A stretch of 5,034 nucleotides of DNA from Methanoregula sp. Its GTDB lineage: Archaea; Halobacteriota; Methanomicrobia; Methanomicrobiales; Methanospirillaceae. Where the stretch lies: assembly GCA_026394635.1 (NCBI GenBank), contig JAPKXV010000383.1, forward strand, positions 1 to 5,034, read 5' to 3'. Shown here in pieces: positions 1 to 5,034 of the stretch. A program made the position numbers and the translations under genes. The stretch's first letter is position 1, and every line of letters starts with the position of its first letter. The notes under the pieces are model-generated. The model saw only the letters and a list, made by a program, of their open reading frames with translations. It was not told the origin of the DNA and ran no database searches.

Positions 1-1300
1 AGAATTCAATTTTTTTTCTGTCTAACACGATACTTGAATCAACGCGAATTTGTTCAAGTTCGGTTTCGTGCTGTGCCCAAAGTTTCTGAATCATCAAACG
101 GCGTGCAAGATCCCGATCATCAAGATTTGCAGCAAAGGTCTGTTTCATCAGATCCATTTCATTCTTACGAATCTGCCCCTCTTTATCAACAGAATGAATA
201 AATTTTTCTAGATCTTCTGAGTTCTTTAGCTGATTGATTTTGTCATCAGTAAATTGCTCACGGATCATCTTTGTTACATCATCAAACCGTTTCCGCTCCA
301 GAGTTGCATCGATCTTCTCTACACCTACCTGAGAATCCTTAATCTGGGTCTCTTGAAGTTTTCCACCTACCTCGATGCGCATTTCTTCAATTTTCTTATC
401 AATTCCGCTCCGTAATTTTTGAGCCTCAATTATTGCCTCTTTTTTCTTTTCAGCGCGCTCTCGGAATATGTCCTGCCAGTAGGACTCGTCGTAATCGAAG
501 TACGGGAGGTGGACCAGCTGGAGTCCCCACCGGGAAAGCGTTGTCTTTAGGTTGAATTCAAAGTCCTGCTGAAGTTCCTTTTTTATATCCGAGTTCCCAT
601 ACAGGTCTTCAAATGAGTAGCCCTTGAGCTTTGACTGCAGGACATTGAGCATCTCATTTCTGACATTCCCTAAGAGGTCAACGACTTCGAGATGCGGTCT
701 GGATTTCATCAGGTTGTCAAACAGGAGAATGGGTTTGTCCACTTTCACTACCATCCTCCCCTTCACCCCGGCATCAAAATTCTCTCTTGTCCGCAACTCT
801 CCAATCGAGAAATCAACCGGAATGTCGCCGTCATCCACAAGGATAATGATGGTCTTCTCAAAGAGGTTCAAGGTTTTTAAAAACTCTACAAGACCGCCCG
901 CAGTATATGTCCCGGGCGGCAGGTCGCCCATGTACTTTCCGCCTTGTAAAAAGATCGCCTTGGTTCCCTGCATGACGGTGATCTTTTTTGTCGCACCCAA
1001 AAAGTATGAATTGAGTTCGGCAACTTCAAACCGGTGCGCGAGGTCATTGGGACGCCGCTGCCAGACATTCGATTTGGAGAGGTCGGGATACGCCTCCGGA
1101 TATGTCGCACTGCTGTCGGTCCCCGTCTGCTGGACTGGCGCCCCGCAGCTCGAACAGAATGTGGCACCGGATCTCACCGGTTGACCGCATTTACCACAGA
1201 GCTGACCGGAGACCAGCTGCCCGCACTGTGAACAAAACTTACTGTCTTTTTTGTTTTCTGCCCCGCATGAACGGCATTTAGAAGTACCAACACCAAACAT
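1..1300 (-). CDS. Double zinc-ribbon SPFH/band-7-like protein with helical tail (partial, 3' end outside window)
   Basis: The frame is open for 433 codons from ATG (1300-1298) to the left edge, so the C-terminus is missing. Two zinc ribbons open the protein: Cys9, Cys12, Cys23, Cys26 and Cys35, Cys38, Cys49, Cys52. After a short linker, residues about 95-275 look like an SPFH/band-7 domain: a beta-rich part with ITVMQGTKAIFLQGGK followed by LPPGTYT, which is the usual opening of such domains, then an amphipathic part ending in a Trp/Tyr-rich patch (YFDYDESYW). From about 276 on it is Lys/Glu-rich and helical, probably coiled coil. SPFH proteins form membrane-associated oligomeric scaffolds. 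Zinc-ribbon versions without a transmembrane anchor resemble the YdjI/'virion core' group in bacteria; that placement is from memory. Partner and substrate are unknown. The start is supported by a Shine-Dalgarno site 9 nt upstream and a TATA box. It is transcribed divergently from the 2H-phosphoesterase gene. All four Trp codons are TGG. Confidence 0.88.
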   Translation of the reverse strand, partial: MFGVGTSKCRSCGAENKKDSKFCSQCGQLVSGQLCGKCGQPVRSGATFCSSCGAPVQQTGTDSSATYPEAYPDLSKSNVWQRRPNDLAHRFEVAELNSYFLGATKKITVMQGTKAIFLQGGKYMGDLPPGTYTAGGLVEFLKTLNLFEKTIIILVDDGDIPVDFSIGELRTRENFDAGVKGRMVVKVDKPILLFDNLMKSRPHLEVVDLLGNVRNEMLNVLQSKLKGYSFEDLYGNSDIKKELQQDFEFNLKTTLSRWGLQLVHLPYFDYDESYWQDIFRERAEKKKEAIIEAQKLRSGIDKKIEEMRIEVGGKLQETQIKDSQVGVEKIDATLERKRFDDVTKMIREQFTDDKINQLKNSEDLEKFIHSVDKEGQIRKNEMDLMKQTFAANLDDRDLARRLMIQKLWAQHETELEQIRVDSSIVLDRKKIEF

Positions 1301-1309
1301 TTGAGAAGA

Positions 1310-1315
1310 CCACCT
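1310..1315 (-). promoter_or_regulatory. Ribosome binding site of the SPFH gene
   Basis: The minus strand reads AGGTGG here, a good match to the archaeal anti-Shine-Dalgarno sequence, with 9 nt to the ATG at 1300. It fixes the start of the SPFH gene. The same hexamer recurs before the TM2 gene at 2320-2325. Confidence 0.75.
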
Positions 1316-1338
1316 ATAACTAACATAAATCCGAACTG

Positions 1339-1348
1339 TTATTTATAG
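1339..1348 (-). promoter_or_regulatory. TATA box of the SPFH gene
   Basis: The minus strand reads CTATAAATAA, close to the archaeal TATA-box consensus. Transcription would be expected to start about 25 nt downstream, near 1318, leaving a short leader of under 20 nt that still contains the AGGTGG site. The preceding bases are not a strong BRE. The start site is inferred, not observed. Confidence 0.65.
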
Positions 1349-1476
1349 CAGTACTTTTAAAATCCATATTTTTTCACAATACGCCCCATAAATCCCAGGC
1401 AGCTATCGACTTTTGCAGCACAGCCAATCACCAAATCATATGCGTCAGCTCTCTATTTCCCGTCGTAGCCAAAGCC

Positions 1477-1482
1477 TTTATT
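1477..1482 (+). promoter_or_regulatory. Possible TATA element of the 2H-phosphoesterase gene
   Basis: TTTATT in an otherwise mixed spacer lies about 50 nt before the ATG at 1528, which would put a start site near 1504. A weak GAGTGAT Shine-Dalgarno-like stretch at 1512-1518 lies 9 nt before the ATG. Both matches are weak. Nothing else is recognisable in the 1350-1527 spacer beyond a 22-codon ATG frame (1439-1507) with no supporting signal. Confidence 0.3.
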
Positions 1483-1527
1483 GCCAGAGGAATATCATCG
1501 ACCATTAAAGAGAGTGATAAAAACAGC

Positions 1528-2037
1528 ATGACGCAATATGATATCGAGTTCCGGTTCCAGGATGAAGCGCAAAAAAAAGCCAAACAACTGATCTATCATC
1601 TCGAAGCAAAATTCCACCTCGATTTTTTTAAGAATAACTGCCCTATCCCCCATGTATCGTTAATCGGGCAGCTCACGACAGATGATGAAAAAAGGCTTGT
1701 TACCGATTTTGTCACGCTCTGCTCAAAGACGCCGTTCTGCTCCTTTGATCTCAATACGTATTCAGTTTCCGACGCCAGCCATGCGGTCTGTATACGGGTT
1801 GATCCTGGCGCGGAACTGGTCGCATTCAAAAAAAACCTGCTACAGATCATCGCGCCCTACTGCAACCTGCAGAAACGGGATGAAAAAGAACCAGTTGTGT
1901 TTCATGCGACCGTTGTAAAGAATATCAAGCCGCAAAAATATGACCTGATAAAAAAACACATAGAACAGTTTAAACCGCAGCAGCTCAGGCATTACGTCAT
2001 CAGGGCAACACTGGTAAAAGAACAACAATTTCTGTGA
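1528..2037 (+). CDS. 2'-5' RNA ligase-like 2H phosphoesterase (169 aa up to an in-frame TGA)
   Basis: This is a LigT-like 2H phosphoesterase. The two signature motifs are present at the expected spacing: PHVSLIG with His42 and Ser44, and FHATVVK with His126 and Thr128. These His-x-Ser/Thr pairs form the catalytic centre that acts on 2'-5' or 2',3'-cyclic phosphodiester bonds in RNA; the actual substrate cannot be told from sequence. The 2H fold is essentially complete by residue 169, so the product could be active. It has no signal peptide or membrane segment and is expected to be cytoplasmic. The ATG at 1528 is the first in-frame start after a stop at 1505-1507. The gene stops at TGA 2035-2037, but the frame continues with a family-like tail (see 2038-2310), so this is probably the front part of a longer ancestral gene. 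Four runs of seven to eight A or T bases pass without a frameshift. Confidence 0.83.
   Translation: MTQYDIEFRFQDEAQKKAKQLIYHLEAKFHLDFFKNNCPIPHVSLIGQLTTDDEKRLVTDFVTLCSKTPFCSFDLNTYSVSDASHAVCIRVDPGAELVAFKKNLLQIIAPYCNLQKRDEKEPVVFHATVVKNIKPQKYDLIKKHIEQFKPQQLRHYVIRATLVKEQQFL
2035..2037 (+). other. In-frame TGA inside the 2H-phosphoesterase reading frame
   Basis: This TGA falls directly before GAA TAT GAT TTT (EYDF), where I recall Arg or another polar residue in relatives. A CGA-to-TGA transition would explain it. It could also be a base-call error, or the natural stop of a shortened gene. Confidence 0.6.
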
Positions 2038-2310
2038 GAATATGATTTTTTAACCCGTAGTGTGCTGACAAAAAAAGAGGCGCTGGACAAAAAACTGGAA
2101 TATACTGACAGGAACCTGTATCTCCAGTTCATAAATAAGAAATTCAATCCTGATGACAGGATGAATGAAATGCCCAAAATTCCTGATGAAATTTATGCCC
2201 GACCGGTGTGGACAAAAAATCTAAACTGGTTGGATTACCCTCAGTGCGCGGCGACTTCTCCTGAGAGTGGCGAAATCAAAAGGTTAATTAATTTCACACG
2301 GGTAGTTTAA
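2038..2310 (+). pseudogene. Detached C-terminal extension of the 2H-phosphoesterase gene, beyond the TGA
   Basis: This is the same reading frame as the gene before it, separated only by TGA 2035-2037, and it stays open for 90 codons to TAA 2308-2310. It reads EYDFLTRSVLTKKEALDKK, then a Lys/Asp-rich helix, then a segment with KIPDEIYARPVW. In archaeal 2'-5' RNA ligase family proteins I recall a matching stretch after the second His motif (of the type ..REYDFLxRRxLxRREA..), followed in many by a metallophosphoesterase domain. That domain is absent: the last 25 or so residues look unrelated and the TM2 gene follows at once. The best reading is a remnant of a longer gene. Alternatively, GTG at 2062 could start an independent 82-aa protein, but no clear Shine-Dalgarno site precedes it. 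Readthrough of the TGA would give about 260 residues. Confidence 0.55.
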
Positions 2311-2319
2311 CGTAACCAA

Positions 2320-2325
2320 AGGTGG
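2320..2325 (+). promoter_or_regulatory. Ribosome binding site of the TM2 gene, pointing to an ATC codon
   Basis: AGGTGG is identical to the site of the SPFH gene. Eight nt downstream lies ATC at 2334-2336, the first codon of I-V-I-C-P-N-C-G. The only standard start codons in frame, GTG at 2322 and GTG at 2325, overlap the site itself and could serve only on a leaderless transcript. Confidence 0.55.
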
Positions 2326-2813
2326 TGTTTACAATCGTCATCTGTCCGAATTGTGGAAAAAATACGCCCGAAGGCAAATTCTGTGAGCATTGCGGAGCGT
2401 CAGTACAGACAACGCAGACTTTCCAGCAGCCCGTCGCCCAGCAACCGGTGTATCCCCAGCAACCCGCTGCCGCAAAAGAAGAGAAAAGTGCCGGTGTAGC
2501 GGCGATTCTCTCATTTATCTTTACCGGTTCCGGGCAGGTCTATAACGGGGACCTGTTGAGAGGTATCGGAATACTTGTTGGTACAATCATCGGTTCTTTC
2601 ATATTCTTAATTCCGGGAATTATTGTCTGGATTTACGGTATTTATGACGCCTACACCACAGCACAGAAGATGAACAAGGGCGTGATCCCTTTTAAACCAA
2701 CCAATATGGGACTTCTGATCGGGTTCATCATTGTCTATATACTTATTGCCTTAGCCATGGTCTTCTTTGTATTTCTGGCAATGATCGCATCGAGCAAACC
2801 CTATTATTACTAA
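2322..2813 (+). CDS. Zinc-ribbon TM2-like membrane protein
   Basis: A small membrane protein of about 160 residues. Numbered from the GTG at 2322, an N-terminal zinc ribbon has Cys8, Cys11, Cys21 and Cys24 (CPNCG...CEHCG). A Gln/Pro-rich linker (about 30-50) leads to a TM2-like domain: a hydrophobic helix at about 57-75 ending in TGSGQVYNGD, a glycine-rich hydrophobic stretch at about 79-110 ending in YGIYDAY, and a third hydrophobic helix at about 129-155, closing with KPYYY. GxGQxYxG followed by a hydrophobic hairpin is the usual TM2 pattern. The function of such proteins is generally unknown; the ribbon would sit in the cytoplasm or near the membrane. The start is uncertain: the Shine-Dalgarno site favours ATC at 2334, while GTG 2322 or 2325 would need a leaderless mRNA. 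It lies 11 nt after the preceding frame and ends at an oligo-T terminator, so it may share that transcript. Like the SPFH protein, it has a zinc ribbon at its N-terminus. Confidence 0.85.
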   Translation: MVFTIVICPNCGKNTPEGKFCEHCGASVQTTQTFQQPVAQQPVYPQQPAAAKEEKSAGVAAILSFIFTGSGQVYNGDLLRGIGILVGTIIGSFIFLIPGIIVWIYGIYDAYTTAQKMNKGVIPFKPTNMGLLIGFIIVYILIALAMVFFVFLAMIASSKPYYY

Positions 2814-2814
2814 A

Positions 2815-2820
2815 TTTTTT
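2815..2820 (+). terminator. Oligo-T terminator after the TM2 gene
   Basis: Six T residues follow the TAA stop at 2811-2813 with no stem before them, as is typical of archaeal intrinsic termination. A 304-nt gene-free spacer follows, which supports a transcript end here. Confidence 0.5.
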
Positions 2821-3064
2821 GGTCGCGTCCCCTTATCGGCTAAAATTTTCCCGTACTTTCCAGTAAGTGGACATCGATCTACAATTTAAAAAACCGGGGT
2901 GCAGCAGTTCACAATTGATCCTGCCCTACCAAAGTTTCAGGAGCGATATCCCAGGCGCAGGGTGGCTCAAAAGGGGAACTGCGGGTAAATTGAACCGCAA
3001 TTGAGGTCGGAATAAACTCTGTCCCTGAATGCCACAACCGGTTATCCCGAATGCCAATCCCGCC

Positions 3065-3074
3065 TATTTTAATA
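3065..3074 (+). promoter_or_regulatory. TATA box of the helical-protein operon
   Basis: TATTTTAATA lies 43 nt before the ATG at 3118. A start site about 25 nt downstream, near 3095, would leave a leader of roughly 23 nt that includes the GAGGT site at 3102-3106. The two plus-strand genes that follow would both be driven from here. Confidence 0.45.
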
Positions 3075-3101
3075 CTTGAAAAAACATATTCCGCCACTAA
3101 C

Positions 3102-3106
3102 GAGGT
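3102..3106 (+). promoter_or_regulatory. Ribosome binding site of the helical-protein gene
   Basis: GAGGT lies 11 nt before ATG 3118. An in-frame TGA at 3109-3111 excludes any earlier start, so this site and the ATG define the N-terminus. Confidence 0.5.
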
Positions 3107-3233
3107 ACTGATTCTGTATGGCAAGTGCATCATCCATCACTGAGTTTTTAGGGAAACTTATCCCAGGATACGATTACCGTGCGAAGAAGAGCCGGCTGAA
3201 CACGGACCGGTCCGTCCGGGAAAAACTGGCGCG

Positions 3234-3264
3234 TGAACTGAAAAAATCGGCACTGAACTGAAAA
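3234..3264 (+). repeat. 11-bp direct repeat at the in-frame TGA
   Basis: TGAACTGAAAA occurs at 3234-3244 and again at 3254-3264, exactly 20 nt apart. The two copies are read in different frames: the first gives GAA CTG AAA, the second AAC TGA AAA. It may be chance in a Lys/Glu-rich coding stretch. Confidence 0.5.
3259..3261 (+). other. In-frame TGA in the helical-protein gene
   Basis: The context is GCA CTG AAC TGA AAA GAA, in the middle of a charged helix. A CGA (Arg) to TGA transition is the simplest origin. The codon lies inside the second copy of an 11-bp direct repeat. Confidence 0.6.
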
Positions 3265-3620
3265 GAAGTAAGCGATCTCGCGTACCGTGATGGCAAGCGG
3301 GATGTCGTTGACCACATCAAGGATCTGTTGAAAGCCATTGACCTGTTTGTAATCGAGATTGAAGCTGCTCCCTTCGGGCAGTCTCCACTCTTTAAAGCGG
3401 ATAAGGTCAACGATGAAGATATCAACCAGATGATCCAGTTCGATCGCAATCTTGTCGAGCAACTGGAAGTGATCACAAAAACGTCAGAACTCATCTATGA
3501 CCATGTCCTCAAGGGAGAGACATCGGACATCATCATGCAGGTGAGAAAGTTAAAAAAAGAGCTCGATGTCATGAAGAATACGTTCTCGGATCGGCTCGAT
3601 TATTTCATGAAACGGTGAAT

Positions 3621-3626
3621 GGAGGG
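3621..3626 (+). promoter_or_regulatory. Ribosome binding site of the coiled-coil gene
   Basis: GGAGGG lies 8 nt before ATG 3635 and starts 3 nt after the TGA of the preceding gene. It is the strongest Shine-Dalgarno site in the window. Its position supports TGA 3616-3618 as a genuine stop and suggests translational coupling. Confidence 0.75.
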
Positions 3627-3634
3627 AACCGGGT

Positions 3635-5034
3635 ATGGCAAACGAACCACTGTTTTTTAAAGATACCGGGGAGATGGGCGATGTTTTTCTTGTAGCAAAA
3701 AAGATCATCGAGCAGACGCGCCTCTCCCGTGAAGAGCGTGTGCGCGTCTCGAACATCACAGAAGAACGACTCAGGCAGCTGACCGGAAAATTCATCGAAT
3801 ATGATACGATCAATGCACAGAATAACGAGTACAGGATCAAAATTCACCAGCTGCGGGTGAAACTGCTCCGGGGGGAACTCGCCGGCGATGAAGCAAAAAA
3901 GGCGCTGGATGCCCTGGCAGGCGAACGCGACGATCTCCAGAAGAAATACGGGGATCTTGTCGGGCTTCTCGATACCCAATTGAAAAATATTGATCTCGAA
4001 CTTGAAACACTCGAAAAGCGGGAACAGACTCTGGCACGGGAGCGGGACCAGTATCATTCCGCACTCCATATGGAAGTGCAATGGATTGCCGAAGGAGAAT
4101 TAAAAGAGATCGCGGATTTAAAAGAGACCTTAAAGAAGAGGCGGCAATCCCTTGTTGAAGAGAAATCATTAATTTTTATTAAAAAGGATGAACTCGCCGA
4201 ATCATTCGCTCCTGTGGATGACGTTATCGGTAAAAGGTCCAAGCGGTATGTGAGTGTTGATGATGCCCGCATACACGAGCTCAATTTTATCGCCCGGTTC
4301 GATACGAAGATGCAGACGTATCCCGTAAAGTGCTTCTCACCCCATGAAGGGATGACATATACCGTCACGGATTGGAAGAACCATTATCATTATGATTCCG
4401 GCACTGGCGGGAGTGCCGGCGGAAATGTGGCAACCGGCACGGGCAGCCAGAACGTGCCCCTGAACGCGGGTTCCGTATATGCAATCGAGAAGAAAGATCA
4501 CACCTATTTCGGAAAGGGCAAAAAGACGGTGGTTGTCGATGCATTCTCGTATTGCAACACCGGCGATTATGCAGATCTGGGTTTTGATACCCGGATGGTG
4601 ACGATGCCTGCACTGATGTCGGTGCTGGGTCCGATCATCCAGCGTGCGGAAGAAGGAGATTATTTCCACGTCCTCGGGATCACCTCACCCACCGGCTGGG
4701 ACGACCCGGTGATCGAATGGGTGAAAGGCGGGGATTCAGGCAATTCGTACATAAGCCGGAATGTTGCCGTCTGCCTTGTCGATGCCGGGAGTGGCGAGAT
4801 CTATTACAATCCAACTGACCTGAGAATCCTGAGCTATATCGATTATTTCAGACCGGAGTTTGACCTGGAACGGGTAGAAAAGTTAAAAAAAGTGATCCGG
4901 GATGAATTTGCATCCGTTGAATATCTCGAATTTGAAAAGATATATGAGAAGACAAAAGAGGACCGGTTTATCATCGAGAAAGCCTTCTATGCGCTTGAGC
5001 GGGAGAAAGTCGGCAGGGTAGTATTCGTTCCGGG
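3635..5034 (+). CDS. Coiled-coil protein with unrecognised globular domain and winged-helix-like end (partial, 3' end outside window)
   Basis: The frame is open for 466 codons from ATG 3635 to the right edge. Residues 15-190 are almost entirely charged helix with heptad-like hydrophobic spacing, so a long coiled coil is likely. Residues 195-300 appear beta-rich and include a His/Tyr patch (NHYHYD, 249-254) and a Gly/Ala/Ser/Thr-rich linker (about 256-272). Residues 298-400 alternate beta and alpha: VVVDAFSY, a helix around 324-339, then FHVLGITSPTGWDDPVIEWV at 344-363, VAVCLVDAGSGEIYYNP at 377-393. I do not recognise this domain; the alternation could suit a nucleotide-binding or nuclease-type alpha/beta fold, but no catalytic set is evident. 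Residues 405-466 are helical and end in a segment (LEFEKIYEKTKEDRFIIEKAF...) that looks like a winged helix. No signal peptide or membrane helix is seen, so it is likely cytoplasmic. It follows the helical-protein gene by 16 nt. All four Trp codons are TGG. The function is unknown. Confidence 0.87.
   Translation, partial: MANEPLFFKDTGEMGDVFLVAKKIIEQTRLSREERVRVSNITEERLRQLTGKFIEYDTINAQNNEYRIKIHQLRVKLLRGELAGDEAKKALDALAGERDDLQKKYGDLVGLLDTQLKNIDLELETLEKREQTLARERDQYHSALHMEVQWIAEGELKEIADLKETLKKRRQSLVEEKSLIFIKKDELAESFAPVDDVIGKRSKRYVSVDDARIHELNFIARFDTKMQTYPVKCFSPHEGMTYTVTDWKNHYHYDSGTGGSAGGNVATGTGSQNVPLNAGSVYAIEKKDHTYFGKGKKTVVVDAFSYCNTGDYADLGFDTRMVTMPALMSVLGPIIQRAEEGDYFHVLGITSPTGWDDPVIEWVKGGDSGNSYISRNVAVCLVDAGSGEIYYNPTDLRILSYIDYFRPEFDLERVEKLKKVIRDEFASVEYLEFEKIYEKTKEDRFIIEKAFYALEREKVGRVVFVP

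Larger units (their letters stand above)
2814..3117. other. Gene-free spacer between the TM2 gene and the helical-protein gene
   Basis: This holds the oligo-T terminator at its left end and a promoter at its right end. Between them is only weak material: a 30-codon GTG frame at 2899-2988, a small inverted repeat AATTG/CAATT (2988-2992 and 2998-3002), and an AT-rich ATTTAAAAAA stretch near 2884-2893. I see no tRNA, no strong stem-loop and no coding frame with a credible ribosome site. Confidence 0.5.
3118..3618 (+). pseudogene. Small helical protein gene interrupted by TGA at codon 48
   Basis: From ATG 3118 the frame codes 47 residues, meets TGA at 3259-3261, and then runs on in the same frame for 118 sense codons to TGA 3616-3618, giving 166 positions in all. 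The N-terminus (SSITEFLGKLIPGYDYR) is followed by charged helices throughout, a segment APFGQSPLFKADKVNDEDI around 82-100, and a Lys-rich C-terminal helix, so a small all-helical, possibly coiled-coil protein is expected. I recall short helical proteins opening with a similar F-L-x-x-L-I-P-G-Y being encoded near SPFH-type genes, but cannot confirm it. After the TGA the only usable start is TTG 3328, which would give a 96-residue fragment without a clear ribosome site. The next gene begins 16 nt downstream, so the two are probably co-transcribed. The interruption may be a true nonsense mutation, a base-call error, or readthrough. The function is unknown. Confidence 0.68.

Noticed and set aside
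624..1184. Plus-strand 186-codon open frame and two shorter neighbours (692-880, 1034-1231).
   Set aside because: They lie antisense inside the SPFH gene, which has clear zinc ribbons, a promoter and a ribosome site. The translations are Ser/Arg/Pro-rich with no recognisable motif.
1439..1507. 22-codon ATG frame in the divergent spacer.
   Set aside because: It is too short, has no ribosome site, and overlaps the likely promoter of the 2H-phosphoesterase gene.
2940..2976. Possible weak stem GAGC...GCTC with inner CCC/GGG in the spacer.
   Set aside because: The paired arms are only three to four bases with mismatched loops, and there is no T-run or gene context to give it meaning.
2909..3133. 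Minus-strand 74-codon open frame covering most of the spacer before the helical-protein gene.
   Set aside because: It has no Shine-Dalgarno site or recognisable motif, and it overlaps the promoter and start of the plus-strand gene.
2035..3261. Selenocysteine or pyrrolysine decoding of the in-frame stops.
   Set aside because: Pyrrolysine uses TAG, not TGA. Neither protein is a known selenoprotein type, I see no obvious SECIS-like stem-loop, and selenocysteine is known mainly from other archaeal orders such as Methanococcales.
3619..3660. Extension of the helical-protein gene past its final TGA into ATGGAGGGA... up to TAA 3658-3660.
   Set aside because: It would run through the ribosome site and start of the coiled-coil gene; the TGA at 3616-3618 is well placed as a normal stop.
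3550..4669. Several minus-strand open frames of 82-158 codons (for example 3605-4081, 3837-4169, 4054-4368, 4337-4669).
   Set aside because: They are antisense shadows of the coiled-coil gene, with Cys/His/Arg/Ser-rich translations and no ribosome sites.

Overview
The window looks archaeal, most likely from a methanogenic euryarchaeon of the Methanomicrobiales (Methanoregula-like) type. The grounds are TATA-box promoters without bacterial -35/-10 elements, GGTGG/GAGGT-type Shine-Dalgarno sites, an oligo-T terminator without a stem, and a 2'-5' RNA ligase-like protein whose C-terminal tail resembles methanogen versions as I remember them. The taxonomic call is inference; no marker gene is present.

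Layout. (1) 1-1300, minus strand: a protein with two zinc ribbons, an SPFH/band-7-like domain and a long charged helical tail, cut by the left edge. (2) 1301-1527: a divergent spacer with a good TATA box and Shine-Dalgarno site for the leftward gene. (3) 1528-2310, plus: a 2H-phosphoesterase gene whose frame stops at TGA 2035-2037 but continues, in the same frame, into what looks like the family's own C-terminal extension. (4) 2322-2813, plus: a small zinc-ribbon protein with a TM2-like membrane domain, ending at an oligo-T terminator. Its Shine-Dalgarno site points at an ATC codon instead of ATG. (5) 2814-3117: a spacer with a promoter for the next unit. (6) 3118-3618, plus: a small helical protein interrupted by TGA at codon 48. 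(7) 3635-5034, plus: a long coiled-coil protein with an unrecognised globular domain and a winged-helix-like end, cut by the right edge and probably co-transcribed with (6).

The genes suggest a membrane- or scaffold-associated set: SPFH proteins oligomerise at membranes, the TM2 protein is membrane-embedded, and both carry N-terminal zinc ribbons. The small helical protein and the coiled-coil protein could be partners. This grouping is a hypothesis.

The most notable observation is that the three middle genes each carry a single-base lesion: two in-frame TGA codons and one missing ATG. The two flanking genes are open for about 899 codons and use TGG for all eight of their tryptophans. This fits recent decay or base-call errors better than a reassigned TGA, but both interrupted frames stay intact downstream and deserve checking. 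No RNA genes, CRISPR arrays or insertion sequences were seen.
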